Shown: piece by piece, positions 46,945 to 60,800 of the stretch
Layout of the letters: every line of letters starts with the position of its first letter
Position numbering within the stretch: the first letter of the stretch is position 1
The notes under the pieces: model-generated
What the model saw: the letters and a program-made list of their open reading frames with translations, nothing else
What the model was told of the DNA's origin: nothing
The model's database searches: none
NCBI RefSeq assembly: GCF_008831285.2
Contig: NC_045149.1
Span: 4,703,500 to 4,767,499, forward strand
Direction of reading: 5' to 3'
From: Nymphaea colorata
Lineage: Eukaryota > Streptophyta > Magnoliopsida > Nymphaeales > Nymphaeaceae
Length of the DNA: 64,000 nucleotides
Made by a program: the position numbers and the translations under genes

Positions 46945-49900
46945 AAAGTTCAGTTTCTTCCCGTCTTCTTGGGAAACTCGACCAGCCAATTTCTCAGCCA
47001 GTAGGTAGCTGGAAATAGGCAGCTGTTTCATATATTTTTCGGATTTTTTATTATTAAAACATTTCCAGCCACTTGGAACATAGGCTAGCTAGAGTCAGCC
47101 ACATTAAGTTTCCCTATCGTCAAATGGTCGCAGCAGGTGTTGGGAGGATGATTGATTCTTTTTTCCAAGTTTTTTTCAGTTTTTTTACCAAAAAAAGTCA
47201 TGCTTATGTTTTCAGCACTCAATTACATCAAAATTAGTTTCTACCAAACTCATTTTGCCCAAAAACAAAGTTTTAGGACAAAACATCATTAGTGGCCTAG
47301 TGCAGACTAGCAATTAGGCTAACTACACAACTATAGGTTGGTTCTATCCAAATTTTGATTACATGGATCTAAGATCAAAATAAGTTGAAAACAATTGCGA
47401 AAATGTCAAGCACTTTGTACAACATTAAGAAGAAACAGGTGTAATCCATTGTGACAAACAAGAAGAATTTCAAAATATTGCAGAATTTTGCCATATTGCG
47501 GAATTTCGCCAAAAAAAGCTTTTATCAGAAAAAACAATGTATTTTCAAAATATTATAAAAAATATACAATAATAATTCTTTTCTTTTAAATCAAATTCTT
47601 TACATATGTACTCTAAATGTATGTGCTACAGCTTTTCTAAAAATTTTAAAACTAACTTGAAACTCCAAGAATATGTTCGTAAAAAAACTAGTAGAAACTC
47701 TCAACTTTTTAATTATTATATTAATCTTTTTATGTTTTTTTTATTTCAAATACTTTACAAAGAAAAACAAAATTTCAAGAAAGACATCACCTGTAAATAC
47801 CTGACACTGGTGACAATGAAGTAAAAAAACTTGAAGCCAGAGGATACCATCAAGTCCCTCCACCCAAAAAAGAAAAGTCCAGAAAACCTTTCACCGGAGC
47901 CCAAGTTTGTTATTTCATGATCATCAAATATGCAAATATGTCAGTTCCAGAGAGCAGATTGTAAAATGAGTTGCAATCGGGGGGTGGTGGCACGGTTTTG
48001 AGGGTGGGTGGGTGACCATTTATTCTTTGTATTCAGGCAATTCTTGTGGAAAGTAGGATCTGATGATGGATTTGTTTGAATTCTGAGGATCAAATACAGG
48101 ATATTTACTTGCTTATGAGAAATTTGGTCTTTATGGTGGAAGTTTGTAAGTTTAATATGTTTTTTTTTTAATTTAACATAATTTATCATCAATAGAAATG
48201 GTACTCGTAAACCCAGGTACTTGGGTATCTGTTTGCTTTTTCTCATGAGGTCACTTGAACTGAGATTTTTTTTTGGTTAAGCTTAATTGGGGATGCACAT
48301 TAACAGTTAGAATGCAGAATATAAGAAAAGCGCTTTCTATTTTTTTTTTACTGTAGTGAATAAAGTCACTAACAGCACTAACCATATAATGGATAATAAC
48401 TCTAAATATGCTTACTTACAGTGACTCAGTACTTACCCAATCTCCATTTTGTTTTTCAAAATACAGCACAGTGTGGATAGAAATTTTAAAAAAATAAATA
48501 AATAAACTTTTCTAAAGATATAAAATCAGCAATAGACAGCTCACCTCTGAAACTGAAGAACGCACAAAATTCACAGATGATGTGGAAGCTACAGTAAGAA
48601 AAAGAAGTTGATCAATATAAGAACCATTAACATGGATGATATACAGAACAAGAGAGAGAGAGAGAGAATAAAGAAACTAAGGAAAAATATTTGCACCTGT
48701 TCCAGATACAGCAAGCTCACCCTCACCAGCATTTCCAATCATTTCGGAGAGCTTCTTTTTCCTAATTTCATCAAGCTTCTCCAAAGACCGTTCCAATGGT
48801 TTCATACCAACCGACTAGAGAAAAGTGTGGATATGACATTATTATCCCTCTAAAATATTCCAAGAAAAAACTTTACATGTGATAGACCTTAAAGGAAATA
48901 AGGACCATTGAATACCTTTGCAATTGCAGCTAAAGCTGCAAATGATGCATCTCTGACTTCAGGGGTACCATCATTTAAGCACTACATCAATGAACAATAG
49001 TCATTAAACGAAAATTGAAAAAGTGAATTTTTAAAAACAGTGGTCATGCATAAGTAAACCAAATAAATCATTGAAGAAAATGGATAACAAAGACTACAGC
49101 AAGAACTGTCACAAACCTCAATACAAACAGGGACATAATCTTTTTGCACCTTAAGAACTGTTTGTCGGTTACTTGTTTCAATACAAAATGTAACCCAGTT
49201 CAATGTCAAAGAACGAACAAGTGGAACCTTGTTTTTGACAGCTACTTTAACATCTGTAGCATTGAAGGAGCAGTCAGTGAAGTGAAAGATACTGATCAAA
49301 AGATACTTTTTCAAGGTTAATAAATCAACAATTTCTCAAAATCTAGATAATAATATGCTTTGAATAGATAGCTGAATAAAAAATACTCATCCAAAGTTAC
49401 TGCAGTTGGTGTTGCAGTAGAAAAGAGTTCCCGATATGAAAGTAGCACATACAGATAAAATTGGTGCCTCAACCTTAAGGTCATTGTGGGAAAAAAAAAA
49501 TGAACTCTGAAATGAATAATAGGTGAAAAAAATTCCACAAACTATTTAGCTGAAAGGGCATCCAGACACTAGGCTGCAGCCTAAAATCCTAGGCTGAAAC
49601 ACCTGGTCATCACGAACAAACAAAAATATTTTTTTAATGCCAAAATCAAATATTTTGTTTGTTCTATCCTCTAGCATAATGTTTGAGGTAGAAGAATTTC
49701 AAAAACCCCAGTTTCCCCTGTTTTCACCCCCTTTCTCTTTTTTCTTCTTTCCTCTTCCCAATTATTTCGTTCAATATGACAATATAAACCTCCCTAGGTG
49801 CCACCAGGAAGTTTTGGATGTCTGCTGCCTAGGACTTTTGGGCACTTCGAAAACATAGCCAGCAAGATGAAATATGTAATACCATAAGGGTTGCAACAGC

Positions 49901-51847
49901 TGCTTAGCAGTTAAAATGCAGATTTCAGCAAATAAAAGTGAGAACCGACAATCACAATCCCTGCAATCTTCAGTGAGTTATGTGGTCTAGAGGCAAGCAC
50001 ATACGGGCAATCAAATGTAGTTCAGATTATCAATTAATCAGGGGAACAAGGACAGTTAGTCCATTACATGCATTTCGCTTTAAAGCTTGCTGCACCGTCC
50101 ACAAAAGAAATTTGATATTGTCAACTCTAGAGCTGTCATCTTTGTCAACTGGAAACTTGTGTGTCCTAAAGACAAAATTTTAAATATATATATATAGCTT
50201 ACAAGGGTCCAACAGATAATATGGTCAAATATGTGCAGCACAAGGAAGTTTAAGGATACAGGTGAAACACAGTCACAATTATATTTTCATAAATAAATAA
50301 ACAAATATATATATATATATATAAAGAACAAAAGAAAAAAATTATCAAATTACTACCTACCTGCTAATTTTTACAAAAAACTTAAAATAGTTACTAAAAC
50401 ATATTAAATTGATTTTAAAAATCTCTCACAAGAATATTGTGATATTTTCCAAAGAAATTGAAATTACCAATGTCTTCAAAGTATCTCAATAAATTCATGT
50501 TATTTTTTTGTTTAATTTTTTTATCACACTATTTTGAAAATATCACCCATGATTACAACTATGATATAGATTACATGACAGAAACATCACATGTTTGAGC
50601 CTCATTTGAGGAAACCTGTCTGCCATATTTGAGTATTGAACATAGACTACAACGATTCATCATCTAAAAACACCAATCTAACCTTCAAGAACATCAGTAA
50701 GAGTCAGACACCCAGATTTATGCATTGCTTGAAGAGTCTGGGTAAGTGACTCTGTTAGAACTGGCTTCTTCTCTTTTAGTTTTTCCTGCACCATACACAA
50801 AACCATAAAGCAACAAAGATCAAGCTAGGACATGAAAGAAGAAGCAACCGGAAGTGGAGGAAGAATAAAAATTATATACGGTCTTTGGACCAAAAATACC
50901 CAAAGTAGCTACCATACTATATCAACACATAAGAAGAAAAATTACTGATATCAGCCCATGCACAGAATAAGTCAAAAATAAATGTAAAACTAAATTTAGT
51001 AAAGTATCTGATGGAAGTACTATATTGCATTAGTACACTAATTCATTCCAAGCAAGCAACATCCCGCTGTATACACCTGGACATAGTCAAAGATATCACT
51101 GGTACTCTGAACACATCTCAACACTTGAACATTTTGATACTAGAAAATATTATTACTGGAATATCACAATATTTTCAAAATATCAGTACAAAACAAATGT
51201 TGCCATAACATCATAATATCTTTTTTCCGTTAGAAAATTACATATATTGGCCAACATGCACATTTTAGTCTTTGTCCCCGTTTCTAATTTTTAAAAAATT
51301 GAATATTTGTCAATGTCTTTGTATAAAAATTAATAGAAAACACATTTTTTCATAATTTTCTCATTGTCCCTTATATCTTTAAGCTTTCATTTCAAGATTT
51401 TATTGAGACTGTCCAGAGAAAAACAAATTTTTAAAAGAACAATCAAGAAAAAGCTTCCTGATAAGGATATTTTTACTATGCCTCTAGAGCGATGAAGTTG
51501 TATAATCTAGTGTCTACACACATACACATACAAATGTATGTTTTACTTTTTGTTTCCTTTGAATTTAAAAAAAAAATGTGACCAGTTATCAAAATTTTAG
51601 AAAGACAAATAACAGAAAACTTATTGTTAATTTCTTCTCTTATCCACGAATTCACATGCTTTTCTGGAGATTGTTCCAACAAATGAAAATAGAAGAACTT
51701 CAACAAAAAGCCTTCCCAAGAACAATATTTGTGACTATAATTCCAGAGCAATGATAGAAGATAAAAAATCACATATAAAATTTTCAAAAAAAAAAAAACT
51801 TTCCCATAAATGATACTTGTGACTTGGCATTTTAGATGATGATAGAA

Positions 51848-51897
<50 letters not shown>

Positions 51898-54800
51898 TTG
51901 GTAGATATCAGACCACTTCGGTAAGGGATAAAAACCAGACCTCTTACATTCATGTTAAAAAGTGTTTTAAACAAAATGTAAACCTTCTAAAGTGTTTATA
52001 AACACTAATTTAATATAAATCATACTTTAGTTCAAGTCATACTTGTAAACATAACTGATCTTTATACTATCTTTATACTATCAAAATTTTGACGTTATAA
52101 GAGCCATCCATTTTTTAACTATTAAAAAAACATTATTTAAGTAAGAAAACAACCAAGTTGATATATGTTTCCCATCAAATCATTCTTAAAATCATATTTA
52201 TAAGGTTAGATTGTAAAAAAAATTATTTCAATAATTAATTTTAAAAGGTCGGGTTTTTGTCTCTTACCCAAGGGGTTTGGGTTTTACAATAGTCATAAAT
52301 AACGTTTTGGAGTTTTAAACGGTAAGGATTTTCTCGGGTATAATACGGCGAGCTCGAAAAAGACAGGAAAAAAACAAGAAAAGTACGGTAATTTTTTAAA
52401 AAAAATTAAAAAAAATCATAAAAATTAGGGAAAATAATATAAATAAAAAACTAATAAGAGAATACATGTCTGACATTGCATATATGTATATTATATGATT
52501 ACAATTATATATATATAAAACATAAGCAAAATAACCATGCATTATTAACAGCTGCACCCACTGCACACCCAGTGTGCACCTGATTTCTGGTGTAGCAGCA
52601 ATTTAAACAGCACCCATGTGAGAAACCTAGTAATCACGGATTGTTAATGGACACGCTTCAACACGATGTGTGCAGTCCCCCTTAACCCACACGAACATGT
52701 AACCCATCAGCATAAGAAAGTGAGAAATTAAAAACCAGAACAAGGAGCGAGAGACACTAAGAGAACAGCTGGTTGTGTGGAAACTCTAAACCCACGGCAA
52801 AATCTGAGAGATGGAAAAAGGATGGACAGAAATTGAGAGAGATAGAAAGAGAACAGACAGAAAGAAAGATGGGGCAGAGAGAGATGGCTAAGAAGAGATT
52901 TAAATTTTGGGTAAGACCTAAAGAGAAAGAAAACGAAGAATGACAGTCAAATCATGTCTATGTAGAGCTGTAAATCTATCTCAAACTCCTCAAGAACAAT
53001 GGATCTTAGCATTCTATACTTTTGCAAAAGCACTGCATAAAGACTTTTATTGAAATGACAGTCATGAAAGAATATATGTCAAAAAAAAAATTCATACTTC
53101 TGGACATGCATTAACAGTCCGCAGAAAACTTACAAGAAGCACCGGTAACAGAAATCGTGAGTTTCCAGAAAAATGGTTCCTTAAGCCCTTCGCCAGATTT
53201 CCAATTGCTTGGATTGCTTCGGCAGCAACTGCAATATTGACATCAGTAATAAGCTGCAAAACAGCATATTGGTTAGAGAAAATGTATTCAATAGTTCAAA
53301 GAATTTGCAAGAGGAAATTCAATTAAGCAGCACATCAACCTTTTTCAGAGTTCTAGAGACTTCAGCAAAATCACCAGGAGCAATCTTTTTGCTTGATGCA
53401 AGTTTGGTTAGCTCAGCAACTGCATCCCTTCTTTCGGACCACTTGGCAGCTTTCTACAATTAGGACACCACTAGTTAAATAAACTTATAGATATGAAAAA
53501 TACATGCACACAAAACATGTCTTCAATAATCATGAACCATGGGCTCACCACTCCTTCCCAAAAGCCAGACTTCTCTAGTGGTGCAAGTATGTCAACGGGA
53601 TCGACAAGATCGTATTCATCTATCTCCTGGGGACCTGAAATACAAACCAAAAATGACTGTGTAACAAGAATTACAACACACTAAGAAATGTAGCCCACAC
53701 GATATTAAGAGGCTACCAACAATTTAGAATTATAAAGGATAATGATATGCAAGCTAGAGCCATGAAAGTCAAACAGAATAAGTTCCTATTCACTTTGCAC
53801 TGACCATCAACCACAGAATCTTCTGATTGATGAGGGCCTGACGCCACGGCAACCACATCTTGCTCTGGCTCTTTATCTTGCTCAGAACTAATTACATCAA
53901 ACAAGGAAAAGAATCAGCCTAAAATCGCATCCCAGTCCAAAAGACTGAGGAAATACTTTAGAACAAGCACAGAAAATAGAAAAATGAAAAGTCAATAGCT
54001 CACATGTACAATTAATGAAATTTAATAAAAACAATACCATGAAGCATACTGTCTTCTTTCTGAAGAATTAAAAGAACAAGGGTGCACTAAGTTCCATACT
54101 ATGTCACATGGCTGCTGTATCTGAGTTAACACAAATGCAGTGTGGCATGGGTGCGCTGTGGGAACACCGGAACAGGAGCTAGTATGTGATAGTTATAAAT
54201 ACTTTACACTCAAATTCAGTTACATGTCTATTTTCATTTGTACATATAAGCTCCCTTTGACATGTGCATAGACTCACGTAAGCATACTATACCTACATCA
54301 TTTTGGAAAATGCTTCATGCATACATGCACCCACACTCATGTGAAATAGGCTCCAAACATTATAAACAACCAGACTACAAAAATCAGGTAGGAGAGTGAG
54401 GAGGGAGAAAGAGGTTCAGAAGGCAAGCAAAATTCAACAGAATCAGATAACAAAAGAACAGTAGTTATGAATATATTGGCATTATCTTGAATTCTTCAAG
54501 GTTTTAGAATGAATGCACAAGGAGCTAATAGAAATATTCATAGATATAGCCCAATATTTATTTGTAAATTTTTATCACAATTAAGAAAAATTGACAGGCA
54601 CAATGACTTTTCTGGAAAATACCAAACAAGCTTCTGAGAACACAAGCAATTGATTTTTTTTTTTAACTACTTTTCAAGTATTTGTTCACTTACAAAAAAA
54701 AAAGGATATGAGATATGGGCATTTCATTTTTTAAAACTTTTCACCTTACTTAATAGCTTAGCTACAAGTAGATAGCTCGCCTAGCAACTATATATGAAGG

Positions 54801-57800
54801 GAAGGTGCTTGCCCTCAATTCTTACGACCACTTTTTTTCTTTTTTTTCTAAACATAAAGGTAATTCCACTATCAACTCGAGTTCTCATTTGCCTTCTTCA
54901 ATAAAGGATAGTTCACTCTTTATTTTTGAAAGAACGATGCTAATATTAAATATTTCTATTTACCAACTGCTTTGCCCAGCACCATCTTAAACATCGTTCA
55001 ACATAATTTGTAGTCTCAATATTTTTCAATCAACCAAAATTTTCCTACGATTTTCCAGAGGCAAACCTTTTGTAATTGAGAATTTCTCGTCCAGAAAACC
55101 CAGATTACAAGCTTCCTAACTAAGAGTCCTATTGTTCATGTGATCAAAAACATCTAACAACCAGAGCAAGGACAGAATTAAGAGTCTGCAGACAGAAGTC
55201 CACAAACACATAGAAGGGTTTGAATGAAATAATCAACCACACCCACAAGGACAAGAACAAAAATTTACAGTAATAAAAGTTGGTTTCTTTCTTTCCAACA
55301 GATTTACCACTAAGAAAAGTAAACCACCCATGATATAGGAATTATATAGGATACTTACAATCAAATCATTGTCTCTGTATCGATTTTGTGCACAAATACA
55401 ATCAATAGATAGTTGGGTACTGAAGGAGGTAAAAGCAATGTTATCTGTATCGTACGATACGCATGCGTATCATATAGGTCGAAGAAACCTATACGATACA
55501 CCTTCGATACGCGTGCGTATCGTACCCGTATCGCACGTATCATGCGATACGGGGGCCGTAATGAAATAATCAACCACATCCACAAGGACAAGAACAAAAA
55601 TTTACAGTAATAAAAGTTGGTTTCTTTCTTTCCAACAGATTTACCACTAAGAAAAAGTAAACCACCCATGATATAGGAATTATATAGGATACTTACAATC
55701 AAATCATTGTCTTTGTATCGATTTTGTACACAAATACAATCAATAGATAGTTGTGTACTGAAGGAGGTAAAAGCAATGTTATTTGTATCGGACGATACGC
55801 ACGCGTATCGTATAGGTCGAAGAAACCTATACGATACACCTTTGATACGCGATACGTGTGCATATCGTACCCGTATTGCATGTATCATGCGATATTGCAC
55901 ATATCATGCGATACGGGGACTGTATCGCACGATACATGCAATACACCCCCGTATCATACGATACGGGAGCAAAATGAAAAAGGGGACCGACGGCCCCTTT
56001 TTTGTGTGTTATTTTAAAGCCTATGCTCCTCTCTCTCTCTTTTCTTGTTTCTAATTTTGCGTGTTATTTTAAAACCTATGCTCCTCTCTCTCTTTTCTTG
56101 TTTCTAAACACTACAAGAGACATGGGAGGGAAAGTTTTTCTCCATTTGCATCAAGTTTTTCCGGTGAAGAAGCTTTCTTTCTCGTTGTGGGGAGTTTGGG
56201 GACGGTGGGAAGCTTGGAGAAAGAGGGGATTTTGGTTTCTAATACCAAGAAGGTAAAAAATAACTCATTTTCGCCGTTGAATCATTCATTTCTCTTATTT
56301 CCTGCATTTATTTGTATGCTTTTACTTGTTTGGTGAAGATATAATGTCGGATCCTACATGGAAGTGGCGCACAAGGGTGAATTCCAAAGATAGGATAAAA
56401 GTTAAGTGCAATTTTTGTAAGCAAATCATATTAGGAGGGATATCTCGCTTTAAACACCATATAGCCGGTACCAATGTTATCACTAGCGTATTGTATCGCG
56501 TATCGGTCAAGCCGACCTATACGCCGTATCGTAACGTATCGTAAATGTATCATAACGTATCGTAAAATTAATTTTTTAATTTGTAAAAAATATTACAAAA
56601 TTATAAAAAATACAAAAAAATCTAAAAAATTCAGAAAAAACAAGCAAAAATCAGAAAAAATCAAGAAAAATGTATTTAAATGAACATTCATCATGAAGTA
56701 TGAATATGAACAACACATTCTAAAATAAGAAATCAAACATTCAAAAATCAAAATAACATATTAAGCAGCCGAAGAGTATTTGATTACATCACAATTCATA
56801 ACTTCAGAAGTCAAAACATATAGACATAGTTTTCATCTTTCAAGATTCAACAAAAAACCTCGTCAATCGTCATCTGCATCATCATCTTCATTCTTCGTCT
56901 TCATCTTCATCTTCATTTTCTTCATTAAGTGTTTCTTCTATCCCCTCTGTTGCAAATGGAATGTCACCAAAAAACCCTCTTTCTCCAAGCTTCCCACCGT
57001 GCTCTCTACGAGAAAGAAACCTTTTCTCACGGGCAAAACTTGATGCAAATGAGGAAAATCTCTCCCTCCCACGTCTTTGAAGTGTTTAGAAACAAGAAAA
57101 GAGAGAGAAAGAAGAGCGTATATACAAGAAGAAGCAAAAAAGGGGACGTTGAGGCCCCTTTTTTAAAAAATTTCTCGTATCGTACGATACAGGGGTGTAT
57201 CGCCCATATCGTGCGATACGGGCGATAGGCCTGGGAATCGGGCCGGCCCGACTCCCTCACTCTCTCTCCGCTCCCGCTCTCCCTCTCAACTCCCCCTCCC
57301 TCTCTCCCTCTCCGCTCCCGCTCAACTCCCCCTCCCTCTCCCTCTCCCTCTCCCTCTTTGCTCACGCTCCCCCTCTCCCCCTCCCCCTCCCCCTCTCCCT
57401 CTCCCTCTTTGCTCACGCTCCCCCTCCCCCTCCCCCTCTCCCTCTCCCTCCCTGCTCCCACTCCCCCTCTCCCTCTCTGCTCCCGCTCCCCCTCTCCACT
57501 CCTTCTCCGTCTCCCTCCCCCTCCCCCTCCATCGGAGCACGACGGGAGGGCAGGGGAAAGGGGGTCGGGAGGGCGAGGCGGGCCGGATCGGGCCGGCCGG
57601 GCCGGATAACATTGGCCGGTACACACAGCGATGTGGCTTAATGTGTTGGCTCCCAAGAGAACCCATTGCCACCCTATGTAAGGCACCAATGTTTGGTGCA
57701 TATTAATGTCGTGAAAGCAAGTAGGATTGAAAAGGAAATGCAAGATACAAATGTAGGATATGGGGACCCATATGAAGAGGAAGGAAGCGAAGGTGAAGAT

Positions 57801-60800
57801 GTTGGTGTCAATTTGGGAACAGCTAAAGGGAAAGACATCATGCATACAGGTGGTTTTTCTTCAACTGCAACCAAAAAAAGAAGAGGTGCAAGTACAGTTT
57901 TACTAGGACGTGGCAGGAGTGGGGGTAGTAATGGTGTTGGTAGAGTACTTACTATGAAGTCGAGTAATATGTCTGGTTTGATCAAGAATTTTTTTTCCAA
58001 TTATACTGTTGCTGGTGCTCAGCCTGAGATTCGTACAGCCATGTGTTCAAAGAATATTGTTGAAAAAGTAGATGAAACCGTAGGAAGGTAGTTCTATGAC
58101 GCATCCATTCCCTTCAATGCAGCAAACTCTTTTCATTTTCAGGCTATAGCAGATGCGATTGCTACTATAGGCCGAGGGTATAAAATGCCCTCTTTTCATA
58201 AATTGCGAGGTAAAATTCTCAACAATGTAGTTAGAGATGTCAAGGCATATTGTGATGAACTGAAATTGCGTTGGAAACAGACAGGATGCAGTGTAATGGC
58301 TGATGGGTGGACAGACATCAAGAACAGAACATTGGTAAACTTCCTTGTATATTGTCCCTTTGGTACAATGATCTTAAAATCTGTTGATTTGTCTGATACT
58401 CCTAAGACTGTTGCTGTTTTGTTTGAGGTTTTTGATAAAGTTATACAATAATTTCGGTTGGAAAATGTTGTGCAAATTTATCATTGATAATGCTGCAAAT
58501 TATAAAGCTGCAGGTGAAATGTTAGCAGCACGATATAGGACATTTTATTGGAGCTCATGTGCTGCTCATTGTGTAAATCTAATACTTCAGGACCTTGGTG
58601 AAAGAGATGATATGAAGTTGACAGTTCAAAGATGCCATGAAATCACAAAGTTTATTTATAATCATGGTTATGTCTTGAATTTGATGAAGAAATTCACAAA
58701 TGGGGCTGAATTGACTCGACCTGCACAAACACGGTTTGCTACAAATGTTTTGACTGTGCAGGGTATAGTTAAGCAAAGAAATCATCTCAGGCAGATGTTT
58801 TCATGTGATGATTGGGCTGCATATCCACATGCCTTTCAAAGAAAGGCTACGACAGTTGTGGATACCATATTCAATGCTGACTTTTGGGAATCATGTATGA
58901 GCTTATTGAAGATTTGTGTACCTCTAGTGAAAGTCCTCAGATTAGTTGATAGTGAAGATAGACCTTCTATTGGATATTTATATGAGGCTATGGACAGAGC
59001 AAAGGAGGCCATTAAAGATAATATGAAGGGAAAAAAGAAGTTGTACATACCTATATGGAAGATTATAGATGAAAGGTGGTCTGGACAACTTCATCGTCCA
59101 CTTCATGCAGCAGCCTACTACCTAAATTCTGCTATTAGATTTCTTCCCACTTTTAAGAAGGACAGAGAGGTCGAGTACGATATTGGATTGTATTAAGGTA
59201 TTAGTAAGTGATTATAAAGAACAAGAAGCTATCCATGTGTCGATCAACAAATATGATACTTGTTCTGATAGCATGGGGAGAGACACAACAATGAGATGCA
59301 GATCATCTATGCGTCCAGGTATTAGAAAAAGGGACTTTATACTTTTTGGTTGTTATTTCATTTGTTCTTTATAGCTTCTACCTTCTCATATATTTATTCT
59401 ATTTCGTTTTTACTTTCCATCTGTTATTAGATTTGTGGTGGGATAGGTTTGGGGTTGATTGCCCAGAATTAAAGAAGCTTGCAATTAGAATCCTCAGCCA
59501 AACATGTAGTGCAACTGGATGTGAAAGAAATTGAAGTGTATTTCAGCACATCCACAGTAAGAAGAGGAATAGGTTGGAACATAAAAGGTTGAATGACCTT
59601 GTTTACGTTCGTTATAATATGAAGTTGAGACAAAGGTAAACATTTGTTATGCAAAATAGCAAATTCTAATATATATTTTAATTTCTAACAATTTGTTAAT
59701 TTTTTCTCTTGTTAGGCAACTAAAAACAACATCTATGAGGAAGCATCACACTCAATATGATCCTATCAACATTGACCATTTTGATATATTAGATTCTTGG
59801 GTTGAAGAACAACAATCTGCAATACTTGCAATACTGGATGAGGACGATCTTGATTTTTTGAACCTTGAAGGAGCAACAGAGATTATTGAAGAAGGAGAGG
59901 CTGGAGAGCAATGGAATGTTGGTGACATTCCATTTCCAACAAAGAGGATAGAAACACTTAATGAAGAAAATGAAGATGATGATGAAGATGATGATGCAGA
60001 TTGACGAGGATGATTGTTGAATCATGATAACTATATGTTTTGACTTTTGAACTTATGAATTGTGATGTAATTGAATTCTCTTCGGCTGCTTATTATGTTA
60101 TTTTCAATGTCTGATTTCTTATTTTGGAATGTGTTGTTCATACTTCATGTACATGAATGTTCCTTTAAATACATTTTTCTTGATTTTTTCTGATTTTTAC
60201 TTGTTTTTCGGATTTTTTTGGAATTTTCATGATTTTATTTTTTCATTTTTTATGATTTTTTAATATTTTTTAAAAATTAAAAAAAAAAAATTACGATACG
60301 TTACGATACATTTACTATACGTTATGATACGGCATATAGGTCGGCCCGACCGATACGCGATACGATACGCCTTTGATAACATTGGGTAAAAGTAAGCTAA
60401 CATAAAAGTGTAGAAATTTTCTAGACATTCAGTAGGAGCCAATCATGAAAAGGAAAAGGAACTAACTTTATTTAGCAAGTGAAAAGGACAAGAAACCAGT
60501 TACAATTCGTGATGACTGATGGCTAGTGCAGAAAAGAGAAGAAAACTAATACGGAGAAACAAACTTTACTTTTGAATGATAGGCATACTAGTTCTCTCAC
60601 TATTAATAGATTACTACGTTAATCTTGAAGAAATAGCACTTATCACATTGATGTCAGGTACCAAATATCAAGTTTGAACAGTCATTATGACATACAATGT
60701 TTGGAGACACACATGTGAATTCACATGTGAGCTCACACATGCATATACATCAACCCTCAGGCAGAAGGTGCTAAAGGAAGTGAGTTGATGTTAGAACATG

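Larger units (their letters stand above)
50786..53133 (-). other. MOR1 intron 7, 2.35 kb
   Basis: It holds a (TA)n(GA)n microsatellite at 51853-51898, directly followed by an inverted-repeat element (about 51899-52282). The remainder is AT-rich, plus a GA-rich stretch at about 52740-52940. Confidence 0.65.
56344..60004 (+). pseudogene. hAT transposase, BED finger plus DUF659 type, broken
   Basis: The start ATG at 56344 opens SDPTWKWRTRVNSKD, then the BED zinc finger CNFC ... RFKHHIAGT, which is cut at 56471 by the nested element and resumes at 57623 with HSDVA. After stops, 57700-58091 holds an Arg/Lys-rich linker. The catalytic core follows: VMADGWTDIKNRTLVNFLV (58297-58350), IIDNAANYKAAGEM, WSSCAAHCVNLILQDLG, FIYNHGYVLNLM, TRFATNVLTVQ and PSIGYLYEAMDRAKEAI (to about 59000). 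The hATC dimerisation motif SQTCSATGCERN at about 59490-59533 is followed by TGA where Trp (TGG) is expected. An acidic tail ends at 60003. Stops and frameshifts at about 57640, 58090, 58449, 59194 and 59533 inactivate it; a few may be unrecognised introns (one after 59640 is likely). Confidence 0.88.
55774..60384 (+). mobile_element. hAT-superfamily DNA transposon, 4.6 kb, formerly autonomous
   Basis: Ends CAATGTTAT ... GATAACATTG form a short terminal inverted repeat. The octamer GGTAAAAG flanks both sides (55766-55773 and 60385-60392), the hAT hallmark. Subterminal zones at both ends are packed with palindromic GTATCG/CGATAC motifs, likely transposase-binding sites. The plus-strand interior encodes a BED finger, a DUF659/RNase H-like transposase core and a C-terminal dimerisation region, now broken. 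A 1.1 kb relative is inserted in the first exon. It sits antisense to MOR1 in a MOR1 intron. Confidence 0.93.

Noticed and set aside
57027-57845. Long frames (148 and 272 codons) over the CT-rich tract
   Set aside because: Translations are Pro/Leu/Ser or Gly/Arg/Glu simple repeats caused by the hexamer tract, and they cross a transposon border.
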